NCBI RefSeq assembly: GCF_007830635.1
Contig: NZ_VLLA01000043.1
Span: 1 to 42,537, forward strand
Length of the DNA: 42,537 nt
Reading direction: 5' to 3'
From: Bradyrhizobium huanghuaihaiense
GTDB taxonomy: Bacteria > Pseudomonadota > Alphaproteobacteria > Rhizobiales > Xanthobacteraceae
The notes below the pieces were generated by a model that was not told the origin of the DNA, searched no databases, and saw only the letters and a list, made by a program, of their open reading frames with translations. This document shows, in pieces, positions 23,269 through 32,412 of this stretch (positions within the stretch are counted from its first letter, which is position 1; each line of letters begins with the position of its first letter). Made by a program: the position numbers and the translations under genes.

Positions 23269-24465
23269 CTAATCGAGCGGCACATCAAGTTGGATTGTTG
23301 TGCCCTTTGGCTCGTTTGATGAGACCGCGATGCGTCCATTGAGTTGGGCAAGCAGGCTCTTGATCACCTTGAAGCCCAGGCTCGCTCGCGGCTGGTCCAT
23401 ATCGAAATCCGCCGGCAGTCCCACGCCCTGATCCGCTACCACGACATGCAAATCGGCTCCGCGCCCCGCGCCCGCCACCTGGATTTCGCCGGACTTGTCG
23501 GAGTAGGCGTGCTTCGCCGCGTTCGTGACAAGCTCATTGATCAGGAGGCCAAGCGGAATTGCCTTGTCCGCCGGAATCATCAGGTGGTCGAACTTACAGT
23601 CAATCTTGTAGGCGAGCGTTTCTTGCAGCTTCCTGCAAAGCTCGCCCGCGAAGTCCGCAATATCGACAAACCCGATCCTGGTGCTGCGCCACAGGTGGTC
23701 GTGAACCTGGGCGATCGTCGTGATGCGGGAAGCGGCGTCCTTGAGCGCGTTTTGAACTTCCTCGGACTGTGCGCTGCGGGACTGGACGCGGAGCAGGCCT
23801 ACCACCGACGCCAGGCTGTTCTTGACACGGTGGCTCATCTCTCGAGTCAACATGGCTTGGTGCTCGAGGGCTTTTTGGAGCTCGGCGTCGGCATGCTGCC
23901 GCTCAATGGCGATGCCGAGCAGGCCCGCAAAGCCGGCAAGGAAATCAGCATCCGCGAGATCGAACTGACCCGAGTCAGCGCTGTCGACTTCCAGAACACC
24001 AAACGGTAGATGACCTTCGCCGCCCCGCGCGATGAGAACGTTGATGGCGCGCTTGATGCCGTGCTCCAACAGTAGTTTCGGCGTTCGAAAGCGGGTTTCT
24101 TCCTGCAGGTGGTTGGAAATGACGATTTGGCCGGTATGGAACGCGTAGCCGGCGGGAGACTCCAGATCGACGCCCAGGGATATCTGGCCGATCGTCTCCG
24201 GCGCCCATCCGACGCCTGCGCTCACCAGCAACCGTTTTTCCTCCGGCATGTACTCCAGGACCTTGGCAAAAGGTGTTTCGAGACCCTGGGCACAGAGCTG
24301 CGTCGCTCGTTGGAGTATCTGGCCGATGTCGCGGGTCTGCAGCGCGGTTCGGCCGAACTCGCCCAGCAAGGACTGTTGCCTCAACCGGTACGGAAGTTCC
24401 TGTCTGGTTGCCCCGGTCGATGCGACGGGAGACGTCACGGATTCTGTCCCCGTGAGGGTTGGCAT
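23269..24465 (-). CDS. GAF-domain sensor histidine kinase of the HisKA_2 type
   Basis: The start at 24465 (MPTLTGTESVTSPVASTGAT) has AGGGA about 8 bp upstream; an in-frame ATG at 24513 would add 16 residues. The protein of 398 residues has a GAF domain (about 50-195: RATQLCAQGLETPFAKVLEY, then FGVLEVDSAD), a HisKA_2 phospho-acceptor with REMSHRVKNSLASVVGLLRV and an HATPase domain (LLINELVTNAAKHAY, DQGVGLPADFD, SLGFKVIKSL). It has no membrane segment, so it senses a cytosolic signal. Kinases of this type feed the PhyR/EcfG general stress pathway in alphaproteobacteria, but the partner here is not known. The frameshifted response regulator lies divergently. Confidence 0.85.
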   Translation of the reverse strand: MPTLTGTESVTSPVASTGATRQELPYRLRQQSLLGEFGRTALQTRDIGQILQRATQLCAQGLETPFAKVLEYMPEEKRLLVSAGVGWAPETIGQISLGVDLESPAGYAFHTGQIVISNHLQEETRFRTPKLLLEHGIKRAINVLIARGGEGHLPFGVLEVDSADSGQFDLADADFLAGFAGLLGIAIERQHADAELQKALEHQAMLTREMSHRVKNSLASVVGLLRVQSRSAQSEEVQNALKDAASRITTIAQVHDHLWRSTRIGFVDIADFAGELCRKLQETLAYKIDCKFDHLMIPADKAIPLGLLINELVTNAAKHAYSDKSGEIQVAGAGRGADLHVVVADQGVGLPADFDMDQPRASLGFKVIKSLLAQLNGRIAVSSNEPKGTTIQLDVPLD

Positions 24466-24596
24466 GAACTCGTCCCTTCGAACCCTGGCTGGCCCGCCTT
24501 CGGCTTGTAGCATGATAAGTTACGCGCCTAACCTCTTTCCTAGCGTCTAGTGCTTGGCGCGGCCTTGCTGGAAAATACCCTAGTAGGATCTCAATT

Positions 24597-25068
24597 ATGG
24601 AACTTACTGTTCCACCACGTCTTACCCTGCCGCGCGACTGCGACGAGGGAGCCAGGGGGAGATTGGCTTTGACCGATGCGGTTAAGATTCTGGTCGTCGA
24701 GGACGACAAGCTTATTCGGGCTATGGTCGAAGAAGCTCTTTCAGACGGCGGCTTTGCGTCCACCCTGACGGCGTCTGGCGAGGAAGCCATTACTCTTTTG
24801 CAGGCAGGACGACGAATCCAAATTCCGGGCGGTCGTGACCGACATCAACCTGCTGGGAAAGCTCGATGGATGGAAGGTCGGTCGCTCTGCCCGGGAGATC
24901 GATCCGACGATGCCCATCATCTACATGACCGGCACTCACGGGGAGGAATGGGCGTCCGAGGGCGTCCCAAACAGCCTACTGCTTGCAAAGCCCTTTGCCC
25001 CTGCTCAGATCGTAACCGCGATATCGCAGCTTCTTAACGCGGCCCCGCCGATCCCGCCCGCAGACTAG
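24597..25068 (+). pseudogene. Response regulator with a frameshift
   Basis: The first part (TDAVKILVVEDDKLIRAMVE, then ASGEEAITLLQAG) is a receiver domain with the acidic pair of the phospho-site pocket. At about 24806-24812 the frame changes, and the second part reads VVTDINLLGKLDGWKVGRSA, then IIYMTGTHGEEWASEG and LAKPFAPAQIV in the next frame. The phospho-acceptor Asp (TDINL), Thr and Lys are all preserved across the shift. One base lost or gained explains everything; a sequencing error is possible. The receiver stands alone with no output domain. The start is unclear (ATG 24597 or a later TTG near TDAVKIL). Confidence 0.78.
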
Positions 25069-25506
25069 CGAGCCGGTCTCATGGGCGAGAAAGCTGAAGA
25101 ACCAATCAAGCCTCGCTGGGCTAGTTCGACTAGGCTATCGAGGCCGAGCGGGCCGCATTGGAGGGCGCTCGTAAGCAACGCCCGTTGGGAGAAGCAGAAG
25201 CACAAGCTGAACTTCGCCGCGCGCCGGGCCCCAAAAAACATAGTTCACGCCGCCGCCGTTGCGCATCGCCATCAATGGCGCGGCGCAGGCCAACGTGCAC
25301 CAGATCGAGTCCAAGGCGGCCTGAGCGAACGCGTATAACGGCCCGGCGTTTCAGGCACTACCCCCACTCGTCATCGAATGGGGGAAACGATGAACCCGCC
25401 CGGCGGAAGGCCGCAGCGCCGCTTTTCTACGGCGCGCGCACAAACCACCTGAAGGGACGGCTCGAAATCCGTCTACCCGGCAGGTGCACGCTGCCGCTGA
25501 GCGGCA
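25069..25506. other. Stretch without a supportable gene
   Basis: A short helical reading (AIEAERAALEGARKQRPLGE, about 25128-25190) may be a scrap of a lost gene. An inverted repeat CGTTTC...CCCCCA / TGGGGGAAACG (about 25348-25388) can form a bulged hairpin. Nothing else is seen. Confidence 0.35.
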
Positions 25507-27189
25507 TTAGAAGCCATCCCTTCCATTCGGCAGGAGGTGCGCGATCTCCGTCGCAAGTTGAGCTTGCGTGTAAGGTTTCGCGAGACGTGCGACGTCTACC
25601 ACTTCGCTTCCTTCCAGTTCAGCGAACCCCGTCGCAAGCAAGATCGGAAGTCGAGGATATTGGCGGCGCACTTCTCGGGCCAATTCGATTCCTGTCATTC
25701 CTGGCATCGCGTGGTCGGTTATTAAAAGATCAGCAGCTAAGCCACTTTCAAGAAGCCGCAACGCCTCAATGGCGGAATGCGCTTCAATCACCTGATGTCC
25801 CAGGTCTTCCAGCAGATCGACAGTACTGCCGGCGATCAGAAGATCGTCGTCTACAAAAAGAATCTTCGCTGGCGCCGAGGCTTGGGTAACGATGTTCGGC
25901 GCGCGTCCGGAAGGCGGCGACGTTTCACTGGCAACGGGAAGCCAAAGTCTGGCGGTTGTCCCGCTTGAGGGGGTGCTTTCGAGCCGCAGGGCACCTCCGG
26001 ATTGTTGCGCCAGGCCGAACACCATGGACAAACCCAAACCCGTGCCCTTGCCGACTCCCTTCGTTGAGAAGAAAGGTTCTACGGCCCGGGCCAGCGTTTG
26101 TGCGTCCATTCCTTCTCCAGTATCTCGCACCGAGAGCACCACGTATCGGCCTGGTTGGACACCAAGCTGATCGTCGATGTCGACAATTTGCTCGGACAGC
26201 CCGATCGTGAGGACGCCGCCAGTAATCATAGCGTCCCGGGCATTCACGGCGAGATTGAGCAGAGCCATTTCGAGCTGGTTCGGGTCGACGTCGACGACCG
26301 GCATATTGTCTTCGGCGTGAAGCTCGATCCGAACCATCGGACCCACCGAACGATCTATGAGGCCTATCATGTCTTCCACAAGACTTCGGACGTCTGTAGC
26401 TTGCGCCTTCAGTTCCTGCTTGCGCGCAAAAGCGAGTAGCCTTTGTGTTAGAGTGGCGCCACGGCGGGCGCCCTCCATGGCGCCATCCAGGAGCCTGTGA
26501 AGTCGAGCATCTTCACCTAGTTTTTTCGAAAGCAGGTCGAGGTTGCCGATGACAGCCATAAGCAGGTTATTGAAATCGTGCGCGACCCCGCCGACAAGTT
26601 GGCCCAACGCCTCGATTTTCTGTGCCTGCAGCAACGCTGCCTGGGCCCGCTCGCGACCCGCAATTTCTTCCCGGAGTTGACTGTTCGCCCGCTCAAGGTC
26701 AGCCGTTCTCTCCGCAACCAAACGCTCCAGTTCGGCAGAGGCGCCGCGCTGCGCCTCAAGGTACGCACGAGTTTGATACTGTCGTCTTCGAGCGCGCTCT
26801 GCGGAAAGTACCGTGGCCTGAAGCGTGATGGCCTGCAAGGGGCGCTCGAGAAAGCCCACGTTACGCAGGCGAATGACCAACTCCCGCCTGAACGCGGCAA
26901 ACTTGCCACCTTCATTGCGGTTGGTCAGTACGACAAAGGGTTGATCGGACCACGGTGGCTGACGGCCCACCCAGTCCTCCAGAACGCGGGCATTATTGCC
27001 GTAGAGCGCCTCCTCCGCCACAACCACGACTTCGATGACCCACTCGAGATTCTCTATCACTTCCTGAAGCGTGTTGCAGACCACGGGACGTAAGCCTGCC
27101 CTTTCGATCAACTTGGCAACAGTTGCCGCGTCCCGTCCAATGGGCATCAGGACCAAAACCACGCCTTTTGGCGTTTCAGGCCGGACCAT
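25507..27189 (-). CDS. Hybrid sensor histidine kinase with C-terminal receiver
   Basis: The 560-residue protein starts with a receiver-like N-terminal domain (VVLVLMPIGRDAATVAKLIE), then a coiled coil (about 150-200), a HisKA domain with GGVAHDFNNLLMAVIGNLDL, an HATPase domain (NLAVNARDAM, GTGLGLSMVFG) and a true receiver (ILFVDDDLLI, phospho-site LLITDHAMPG, LAKPYTQAQ). The N-terminal domain seems to lack a clear phospho-Asp. It overlaps the kaiC-like gene by 14 bp and is read after it, so the two are co-transcribed. Such kinase-KaiC pairs are known in several purple bacteria and rhizobia. No membrane segment is seen. Confidence 0.87.
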   Translation of the reverse strand: MVRPETPKGVVLVLMPIGRDAATVAKLIERAGLRPVVCNTLQEVIENLEWVIEVVVVAEEALYGNNARVLEDWVGRQPPWSDQPFVVLTNRNEGGKFAAFRRELVIRLRNVGFLERPLQAITLQATVLSAERARRRQYQTRAYLEAQRGASAELERLVAERTADLERANSQLREEIAGRERAQAALLQAQKIEALGQLVGGVAHDFNNLLMAVIGNLDLLSKKLGEDARLHRLLDGAMEGARRGATLTQRLLAFARKQELKAQATDVRSLVEDMIGLIDRSVGPMVRIELHAEDNMPVVDVDPNQLEMALLNLAVNARDAMITGGVLTIGLSEQIVDIDDQLGVQPGRYVVLSVRDTGEGMDAQTLARAVEPFFSTKGVGKGTGLGLSMVFGLAQQSGGALRLESTPSSGTTARLWLPVASETSPPSGRAPNIVTQASAPAKILFVDDDLLIAGSTVDLLEDLGHQVIEAHSAIEALRLLESGLAADLLITDHAMPGMTGIELAREVRRQYPRLPILLATGFAELEGSEVVDVARLAKPYTQAQLATEIAHLLPNGRDGF

Positions 27190-28696
27190 CGGTGTCCCGA
27201 GGCATCAAAGGTGCCTCCTCCCCCTTGTACACCGGCGTACCGCCGAAAATGCCACTGAAACCCTTTAGCGGGGGTCCGACGGTGATGCCTTGGTGGCTCA
27301 GTTTGAATTCTCGGATCGTATGTTCGTGATTGCCGCTTCGCTTTTTCACGACGGACAGTGCGCGCCGCACGCTGCCATCAAACTCGAAATAACGCAGCAT
27401 CAGCACGCCATCGGCGAGATAACTAATGTCCAGCGGCGTATCCATCGGTCCGACGAGGCCATGCTGAGCCAGCACGAGGATGGTCAGGGCGCCGCGATGA
27501 CTGAGATAGCTCAGCAGCTCGTGCATCTGAAGAATCAAAAAGCGCTCATCCGGCATCGCATTGAGATAGCCATTGAGGCTGTCGATTATCACTACCCGCG
27601 CGTCAGCACGTTCTACGCTGCTCCGCACCGCGTCGGCAAACTCGCCTGGCGCCATTTCAGCAGGGTCGATTTGCTGAAAATCGATCAAGCCTTTATCGAG
27701 CCCGTCTTGAAGTGGAAGTCCCAACGTCTTCGCTCGCGCACTCACAGTGCCGCGTCCTTCGTCGAAGGCAAAAATCACGGAGCGTTCGTTTCGGGCTGCG
27801 GCTGCGATCGCATAGGTAAGCGCCAGCGATGATTTTCCAACGCCCGCCGCACCGATGAGGAGCACATTCGTTCCGCGCTCAAGGCCACCGCCCAGAAGAG
27901 TGTCCAGTTCCGGATTGCCGCTCAAGACGACGTCGCTGTCGAATTCCTTATGATGTTCTGCTGCGACAAGTCGGGGGTAAACCATGAGACCACCATGCCG
28001 GATGGTGAAGTCGTGAAATCCCCCCTTGAATTCGATACCACGCATCTTCACGACACGAAGGCGTCGCCGCTGCGCGCCGTAATCGATTGCCAACTGTTCA
28101 AGAAGCACAACGCCATGGGCGATCGAATGCAATTGCAGATCGTTCTGCTGTGATGAAAGGTCATCAAGCAAAACCACAGTGGACTTGCGACCTGAAAAGA
28201 AGTGTTTCAACGCGAGGATCTGACGGCGGTATCTAAGGGGGCTTTGTGCCAGCAGGCGAAGCTCCGACAGGCTATCGAGTACAATTCGCGCCGGCGCCAG
28301 TGCCTCGACCCGGTCAAAGATCATCTGCGTGGTTTCGCTAAGCTCCATCTCGGCCGGATGCAGCACCGTGAGTTCCTGGCTCGGATCCAGCGTGGTCTCA
28401 GGCGGGATCAATTCAAAGATTGTAATGCCGTTGAGCGACCACCCATGACGCTTTGCGACCAGACGCAATTCTTGCTCAGTCTCCGATAGCGTGATGTAGA
28501 GGGTCGGTTCGCCGACGCGAACTCCTTCCAGCAAAAATTCCAGAGCGAGGGTTGTCTTGCCTGAACCGGGTTGGCCTTCAAACAGATACATTCTCTCGGG
28601 ATCAAAGCCGCCTCCGAGAATGTCATCTAGACCAAAATTTCCGGTGGAAATCCTCGGGAGCTCACAGCCGTCGAGCAACCGCTTTTCCTCATCCAT
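27176..28696 (-). CDS. KaiC-like double-domain RecA-superfamily ATPase
   Basis: The 506-residue protein has two KaiC domains. The first has Walker A GQPGSGKTT (41-49), the second GAAGVGKSS (near 280). The catalytic Glu pair of KaiC is changed to Ser-Glu in the first domain (ITLSETEQ) and Asp-Glu in the second (FAFDEGRG). At the site of the cyanobacterial autophosphorylated Ser431-Thr432 it has Ser 425-Tyr 426 (LDISYLADG). Outside cyanobacteria KaiC homologues without KaiB/KaiA work in stress responses or as hourglass timers. No kaiB is seen nearby; the partner is the overlapping hybrid kinase. An EcfG-type promoter match lies about 50 bp upstream. Confidence 0.88.
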   Translation of the reverse strand: MDEEKRLLDGCELPRISTGNFGLDDILGGGFDPERMYLFEGQPGSGKTTLALEFLLEGVRVGEPTLYITLSETEQELRLVAKRHGWSLNGITIFELIPPETTLDPSQELTVLHPAEMELSETTQMIFDRVEALAPARIVLDSLSELRLLAQSPLRYRRQILALKHFFSGRKSTVVLLDDLSSQQNDLQLHSIAHGVVLLEQLAIDYGAQRRRLRVVKMRGIEFKGGFHDFTIRHGGLMVYPRLVAAEHHKEFDSDVVLSGNPELDTLLGGGLERGTNVLLIGAAGVGKSSLALTYAIAAAARNERSVIFAFDEGRGTVSARAKTLGLPLQDGLDKGLIDFQQIDPAEMAPGEFADAVRSSVERADARVVIIDSLNGYLNAMPDERFLILQMHELLSYLSHRGALTILVLAQHGLVGPMDTPLDISYLADGVLMLRYFEFDGSVRRALSVVKKRSGNHEHTIREFKLSHQGITVGPPLKGFSGIFGGTPVYKGEEAPLMPRDTDGPA

Positions 28697-28742
28697 ATCA
28701 ACCCCCGTTTCGCCGCAGGCGGAGCCGCCTTTGATTTATGGA

Positions 28743-28767
28743 AACTTCTGCTCCCGGGCAGGGTTCC
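28743..28767 (-). promoter_or_regulatory. EcfG-type promoter match upstream of kaiC operon
   Basis: On the minus strand GGAAC (28767-28763) is followed by 16 nt and AGTT (28746-28743). The consensus of general-stress sigma EcfG is GGAAC-N16/17-CGTT, so one of the four -10 bases differs. The distance to the ATG at 28696 is about 47 bp. Confidence 0.55.
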
Positions 28768-28872
28768 CCGGCCAAGCCGGAGCCTCGACGGCGATACTCA
28801 CCACTTGCGATCCTGTGGTCTTAAGCATTGCTCGGCCGGCCACGGCGACAGGGGCACAATGCCACGGTGTAC

Positions 28873-28898
28873 GGAACAATCCCGCATCCAAATACGTT
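28873..28898 (+). promoter_or_regulatory. EcfG-type promoter upstream of the PAS hybrid kinase
   Basis: GGAAC (28873-28877), a 17-nt spacer and CGTT (28895-28898) match the EcfG consensus at every defined position. A transcript would start near 28905, almost at the TTG start codon candidate 28907. Confidence 0.7.
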
Positions 28899-28906
28899 GA
28901 ACCTGT

Positions 28907-30901
28907 TTGGGAGCGCTCCACCCGTTGAAAACACTGCAAACAAAGCTCGACGGGGTCGCCGACGCGCGGCCGCTTCAACTGCTCATCGACTCCATCGTGG
29001 ACTACGCCATCTACATGATCGATGTAGATGGCACCGTGCGCAGTTGGAACTCCGGTGCCGAGCGATTGAAGGGCTACTCAGCGGACGAGATCATCGGCAA
29101 GTCCTTCTCATTGTTTTATCCGCCCGAGGATCGCGCGAAAGAGCTTCCCCAAACAGCGTTGAAAATTGCGGCAGAGACCGGCCGGTTCAGTTCCGAAGGG
29201 TGGCGCGTCCGCAAAGACGGGACCCGCTTTTGGGCGTTAGTCGTCGTGGATGCGATCCGCGACGAGCAAGGTCAGGTGATCGGCTTTGCAAAGGTCACGC
29301 GCGACATCACAGAACGTCAGCAGGCCCACAACGATCTGCTGGAGAGCGAGCGACGATACCGTCGATTGATCGAGGCTGTTGTCGATTATGCGATTTTTCA
29401 GCTGGATCCTGCCGGCAATATAACCGCCTGGAATCCGGGTGCACAGCGCATCAAAGGCTACGATCCGGATGAAATTATCGGTCAGCACTTCAGTCGCTTC
29501 TACACGCCTGAAGATATTCAAACTGGCGTACCGAAACGGGCGCTCGCCGAAGCGGCCAAATTGGGACGCTTCGAGGCTGAAGGTTGGCGAGTGCGAAAGG
29601 ACAGCAGTCGCTTTTGGGCGTCAGTTGTCATCGATCGCATCACCGACGAGGCCGGCGAATTGGTTGGGTTTGCAAAAGTAACGCGTGACGTAACCGAGCG
29701 AAAGCAGGCCCAGGACGAACTCCAGCGCACTCAGCAGCAGTTAGCCGCCTCTCAGAAGCTCGAAGCGGTAGGCCAGCTCAGCGGCGGGATCGCGCACGAC
29801 TTCAATAATCTCCTGATGATCGTGCTTGGCAACCTTGAGACCGCGGAGCGGAACAGCCGCGGCCTGACTAACAGCACGAATCTTCAGCGGGCACTCTCCA
29901 ATGCCAAGCGCGGCGCGCAGCGTGCCGCAGCACTGACTAGCCGCCTGCTCGCATTCTCCCGTCGGCAAGCGCTGGATCCGCAGCCTATCAATCTGAATAT
30001 TTTTCTGAATGGATTGCAGGAGTTTCTGCAACGTACCCTCGGTGAACGCATCGAAGTTCAAACCGTCGGAAGTGCGGGTCTCTGGTCGATCGAGGCTGAT
30101 ACCAACCACCTCGAGTCTGCCATTATCAATCTCGGTATCAACGCACGCGACGCGATGCCGGATGGCGGTAAACTCACGGTCGAGGCTATGAACGTATTAG
30201 CTGACGAGGACTATTGCCGAGTGAATCCTGAGCTCTCCCCGGGCCATTATGTCATCGTTTGCGTAACAGACACTGGGACCGGGATGACCGCGGACGTCCT
30301 CAATCATGCTTTCGAGCCTTTTTTTACCACGAAAGAGCTCGGGCAAGGGACAGGCCTCGGACTTAGCCAAGTCTATGGTTTCGTAAAGCAGTCGGGTGGG
30401 CACGTGAAGATCTACAGCGAAGTCGGCCAAGGTACCAGCATCAGAATGTATTTCCCCCGCTACCATGGAGATGCTCGACCCGCCGAGGGTAATGCAGACG
30501 AGTTTCGCCCGGAAGGTGAGAAACTGGAGACGATACTCGTCGTCGAAGATGATACGGACCTGCGTGCATATGTTTCTGAGCTTCTGCGAGATTTAAATTA
30601 TCGCGTGGTTGTGGCATCCAGCGCCCAGGCTGCCTTGACCATCCTTCTGCAGGAAGAGCCGAAGGTTGATCTTGTGCTGACGGATGTCGTCATGCCGGGA
30701 ATCAATGGACGGGAGATGGGCCGGCGCGCACAGCAGATCCGCCCAGGCATCAAGATCCTGTACATGACAGGTTACTCGCGAAATGCCGTGGTCCACCAAG
30801 GGCGCCTTGATGAGGGCGTCGAGCTATTAGAGAAGCCGATCTCTCAGGCAAAACTCGCTTTTCGTGTGCGCGAAATGTTAGACCGGCTTGACCAATACTG
30901 A
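28907..30901 (+). CDS. PAS-PAS hybrid sensor histidine kinase with receiver
   Basis: The frame has no ATG near the start; TTG at 28907 or TTG at 28925 (with GGAG 11 bp before it) are the candidates. The 664-residue protein has two similar PAS domains (IDSIVDYAIYMIDVDGTVRS and IEAVVDYAIFQLDPAGNITA, each ending in GFAKVTRDxTER), which look like an internal duplication. A HisKA domain with GGIAHDFNNLLMIVLGN follows, then an HATPase (NLGINARDAM, GTGLGLSQVYG) and a receiver (LVVEDDTDLR, LVLTDVVMPG, LLEKPISQA). Paired LKGYSADEIIGKSF-type PAS motifs are common in Bradyrhizobium kinases. It has no membrane segment. The upstream EcfG match suggests induction under stress. Confidence 0.88.
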   Translation: MGALHPLKTLQTKLDGVADARPLQLLIDSIVDYAIYMIDVDGTVRSWNSGAERLKGYSADEIIGKSFSLFYPPEDRAKELPQTALKIAAETGRFSSEGWRVRKDGTRFWALVVVDAIRDEQGQVIGFAKVTRDITERQQAHNDLLESERRYRRLIEAVVDYAIFQLDPAGNITAWNPGAQRIKGYDPDEIIGQHFSRFYTPEDIQTGVPKRALAEAAKLGRFEAEGWRVRKDSSRFWASVVIDRITDEAGELVGFAKVTRDVTERKQAQDELQRTQQQLAASQKLEAVGQLSGGIAHDFNNLLMIVLGNLETAERNSRGLTNSTNLQRALSNAKRGAQRAAALTSRLLAFSRRQALDPQPINLNIFLNGLQEFLQRTLGERIEVQTVGSAGLWSIEADTNHLESAIINLGINARDAMPDGGKLTVEAMNVLADEDYCRVNPELSPGHYVIVCVTDTGTGMTADVLNHAFEPFFTTKELGQGTGLGLSQVYGFVKQSGGHVKIYSEVGQGTSIRMYFPRYHGDARPAEGNADEFRPEGEKLETILVVEDDTDLRAYVSELLRDLNYRVVVASSAQAALTILLQEEPKVDLVLTDVVMPGINGREMGRRAQQIRPGIKILYMTGYSRNAVVHQGRLDEGVELLEKPISQAKLAFRVREMLDRLDQY

Positions 30902-30907
30902 ATTGAA

Positions 30908-31099
30908 TTCGCGCCAGCGCAGGCCGTGATCCGGTACACAGGTCAATTCTATTCGCTCTTCTTGTTGGCCAAAGTGCTCCGCGTCGAGAATCTGACGGCG
31001 AACTACATGCTTATCGGCGCGACTATCATCACCGTGCCTCTGTATGTCGTGTTCGTCAGTCTTTCGGACAAGATCGGCCGCCGCAAGGCGTATGTCGCT
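30908..31099 (+). pseudogene. MFS (metabolite:H+ symporter type) transporter fragment
   Basis: The frame starts after the kinase stop and reads AQAVIRYTGQFYSLFLLAKV, NYMLIGATIITVPLYVVFVS, then LSDKIGRRKAYV. YTGQFY and SDKIGRR are typical of MHS-family transporters, where the latter is the conserved loop between two membrane helices. Only about 60 residues remain; both ends are missing. Confidence 0.7.
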
Positions 31100-31408
31100 G
31101 TGGCCCGAGTATGCGTGGCCGCACCCCAACTTTTTCGGCGCCCGCGGTCGACCTCAGTCGAAATGCGGAGGCGTACAAAATCGCGCCAATGACGGAGAGA
31201 GTGTCAGTCAATCCCAAATGAAAGATAAAGCATTTTTAAGTTTCTTGGGCGCCAAAACCCGCCATTCGAGCTACGGCCGAACACAACTGTCTGCGGCATG
31301 CTCGAGCATTTCTCTAAGACAGAGGCCGTTAGAATGACCTATGAAAAGAACGAGGGCCGATGGCCCTCGCAGTCTGGGAGAACAGACAAAAGCAGTATCC
31401 GGCAGCCG
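31100..31408. other. Non-coding stretch between transporter scrap and mmsA
   Basis: No gene is supported. The region probably includes the breakpoint of the transporter deletion. Confidence 0.4.
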
Positions 31409-32412
31409 TCATGACATGGTCGGCATGACGAATTCGGCACCGGCCCGTATTCCGGTTGGCCAGCGGCTTGTCACTGTCTTCATTCGCGTGTTGAAGCGGA
31501 CGCCTTCCGGTCCATGCATGTGATGATCGCCGAAGATCGACGCTTTCCATCCACCGAAGGAGTGGAAGGCCATCGGCACCGGAATCGGAACGTTGATGCC
31601 GACCATGCCGACCTTGATCTGGTGAGCAAATTCACGAGCAGCATCGCCGTCACGTGTGAAGATCGATGTCCCGTTGCCGAACTCGTGCTCATTGATCAGC
31701 CGCGCGGCCGTCGCATAATCCGGTGCTCGCACGACCGAGAGCACTGGCCCGAAGATCTCCTCCTTGTAGATCTTCATGCTCGGCTTGACGTGATCGAACA
31801 AAGTCCCGCCCAGGAAGAAGCCGTCTTCGTAGCCCTGCATTTTGAATTTGCGTCCGTCGACGAGCAACTTCGCGCCGTCCGCAACGCCCGCATCGATGTA
31901 GCTTCGGACCTTGTCCAGATGCTGCTTCGTGACGATAGGACCCATCTCGGCCTCGGGATCGGTACCCGGCCCGACCTTCAGGCCTCGAACCTTCGGCTCC
32001 AAGGCTGAGATCAGCTTGTCCGCGGTCCCCTCGCCGACCGGCACGGCAACAGAAATCGCCATGCAGCGTTCGCCGGCGGAGCCGTAAGCGGCACCCATCA
32101 GTGCATCAACCGCCTGATCCATGTCGGCATCGGGCATCACGATCATGTGGTTCTTGGCGCCGCCGAGAGCCTGACAGCGTTTTCCGGTATTCGCGGCGGT
32201 CGAATAGATGTACTGCGCAATGGGCGTGGACCCTACGAAGCTGACCGCCGAGACGTTCGGATGATGCAGTAGCGCGTCGACGGCTTCCTTATCACCCTGC
32301 ACCACGTTGAAGACGCCATCCGGCAGGCCGGCTTCCTTCAGCCATTCCGCCATGATTAGCGAAGCGGATGGATCACGTTCCGACGGCTTCAGGATGAAGG
32401 TGTTTCCGCAGG
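31409..32412 (-). pseudogene. mmsA: Methylmalonate-semialdehyde dehydrogenase, 5' end deleted
   Basis: From 32412 the minus-strand frame reads CGNTFILKPSERDPSASLIM and continues to a normal C-terminus, so about 330 residues of a roughly 500-residue enzyme remain. The NAD-site Gly region FVGSTPIAQYIY and the catalytic Cys in GSAGERCMAIS are present, as is NPFGNG-like FGNGTSIFT. The first third, including much of the cofactor-binding domain, is gone; an in-frame TGA lies directly before the junction. MmsA converts malonate or methylmalonate semialdehyde to acetyl- or propionyl-CoA in valine and inositol breakdown. An internal ATG (32353) could start a 314-residue piece, but it should be inactive. 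Confidence 0.85.

Noticed and set aside
24599..24623. GGAAC upstream of the response regulator as an EcfG promoter
   Set aside because: No GTT-type -10 lies 16 or 17 bp downstream (TCTT or CTTA instead).
25158..25889. Plus-strand frame of 243 codons
   Set aside because: Its second half is antisense to the hybrid kinase and the first half has no recognisable domain.
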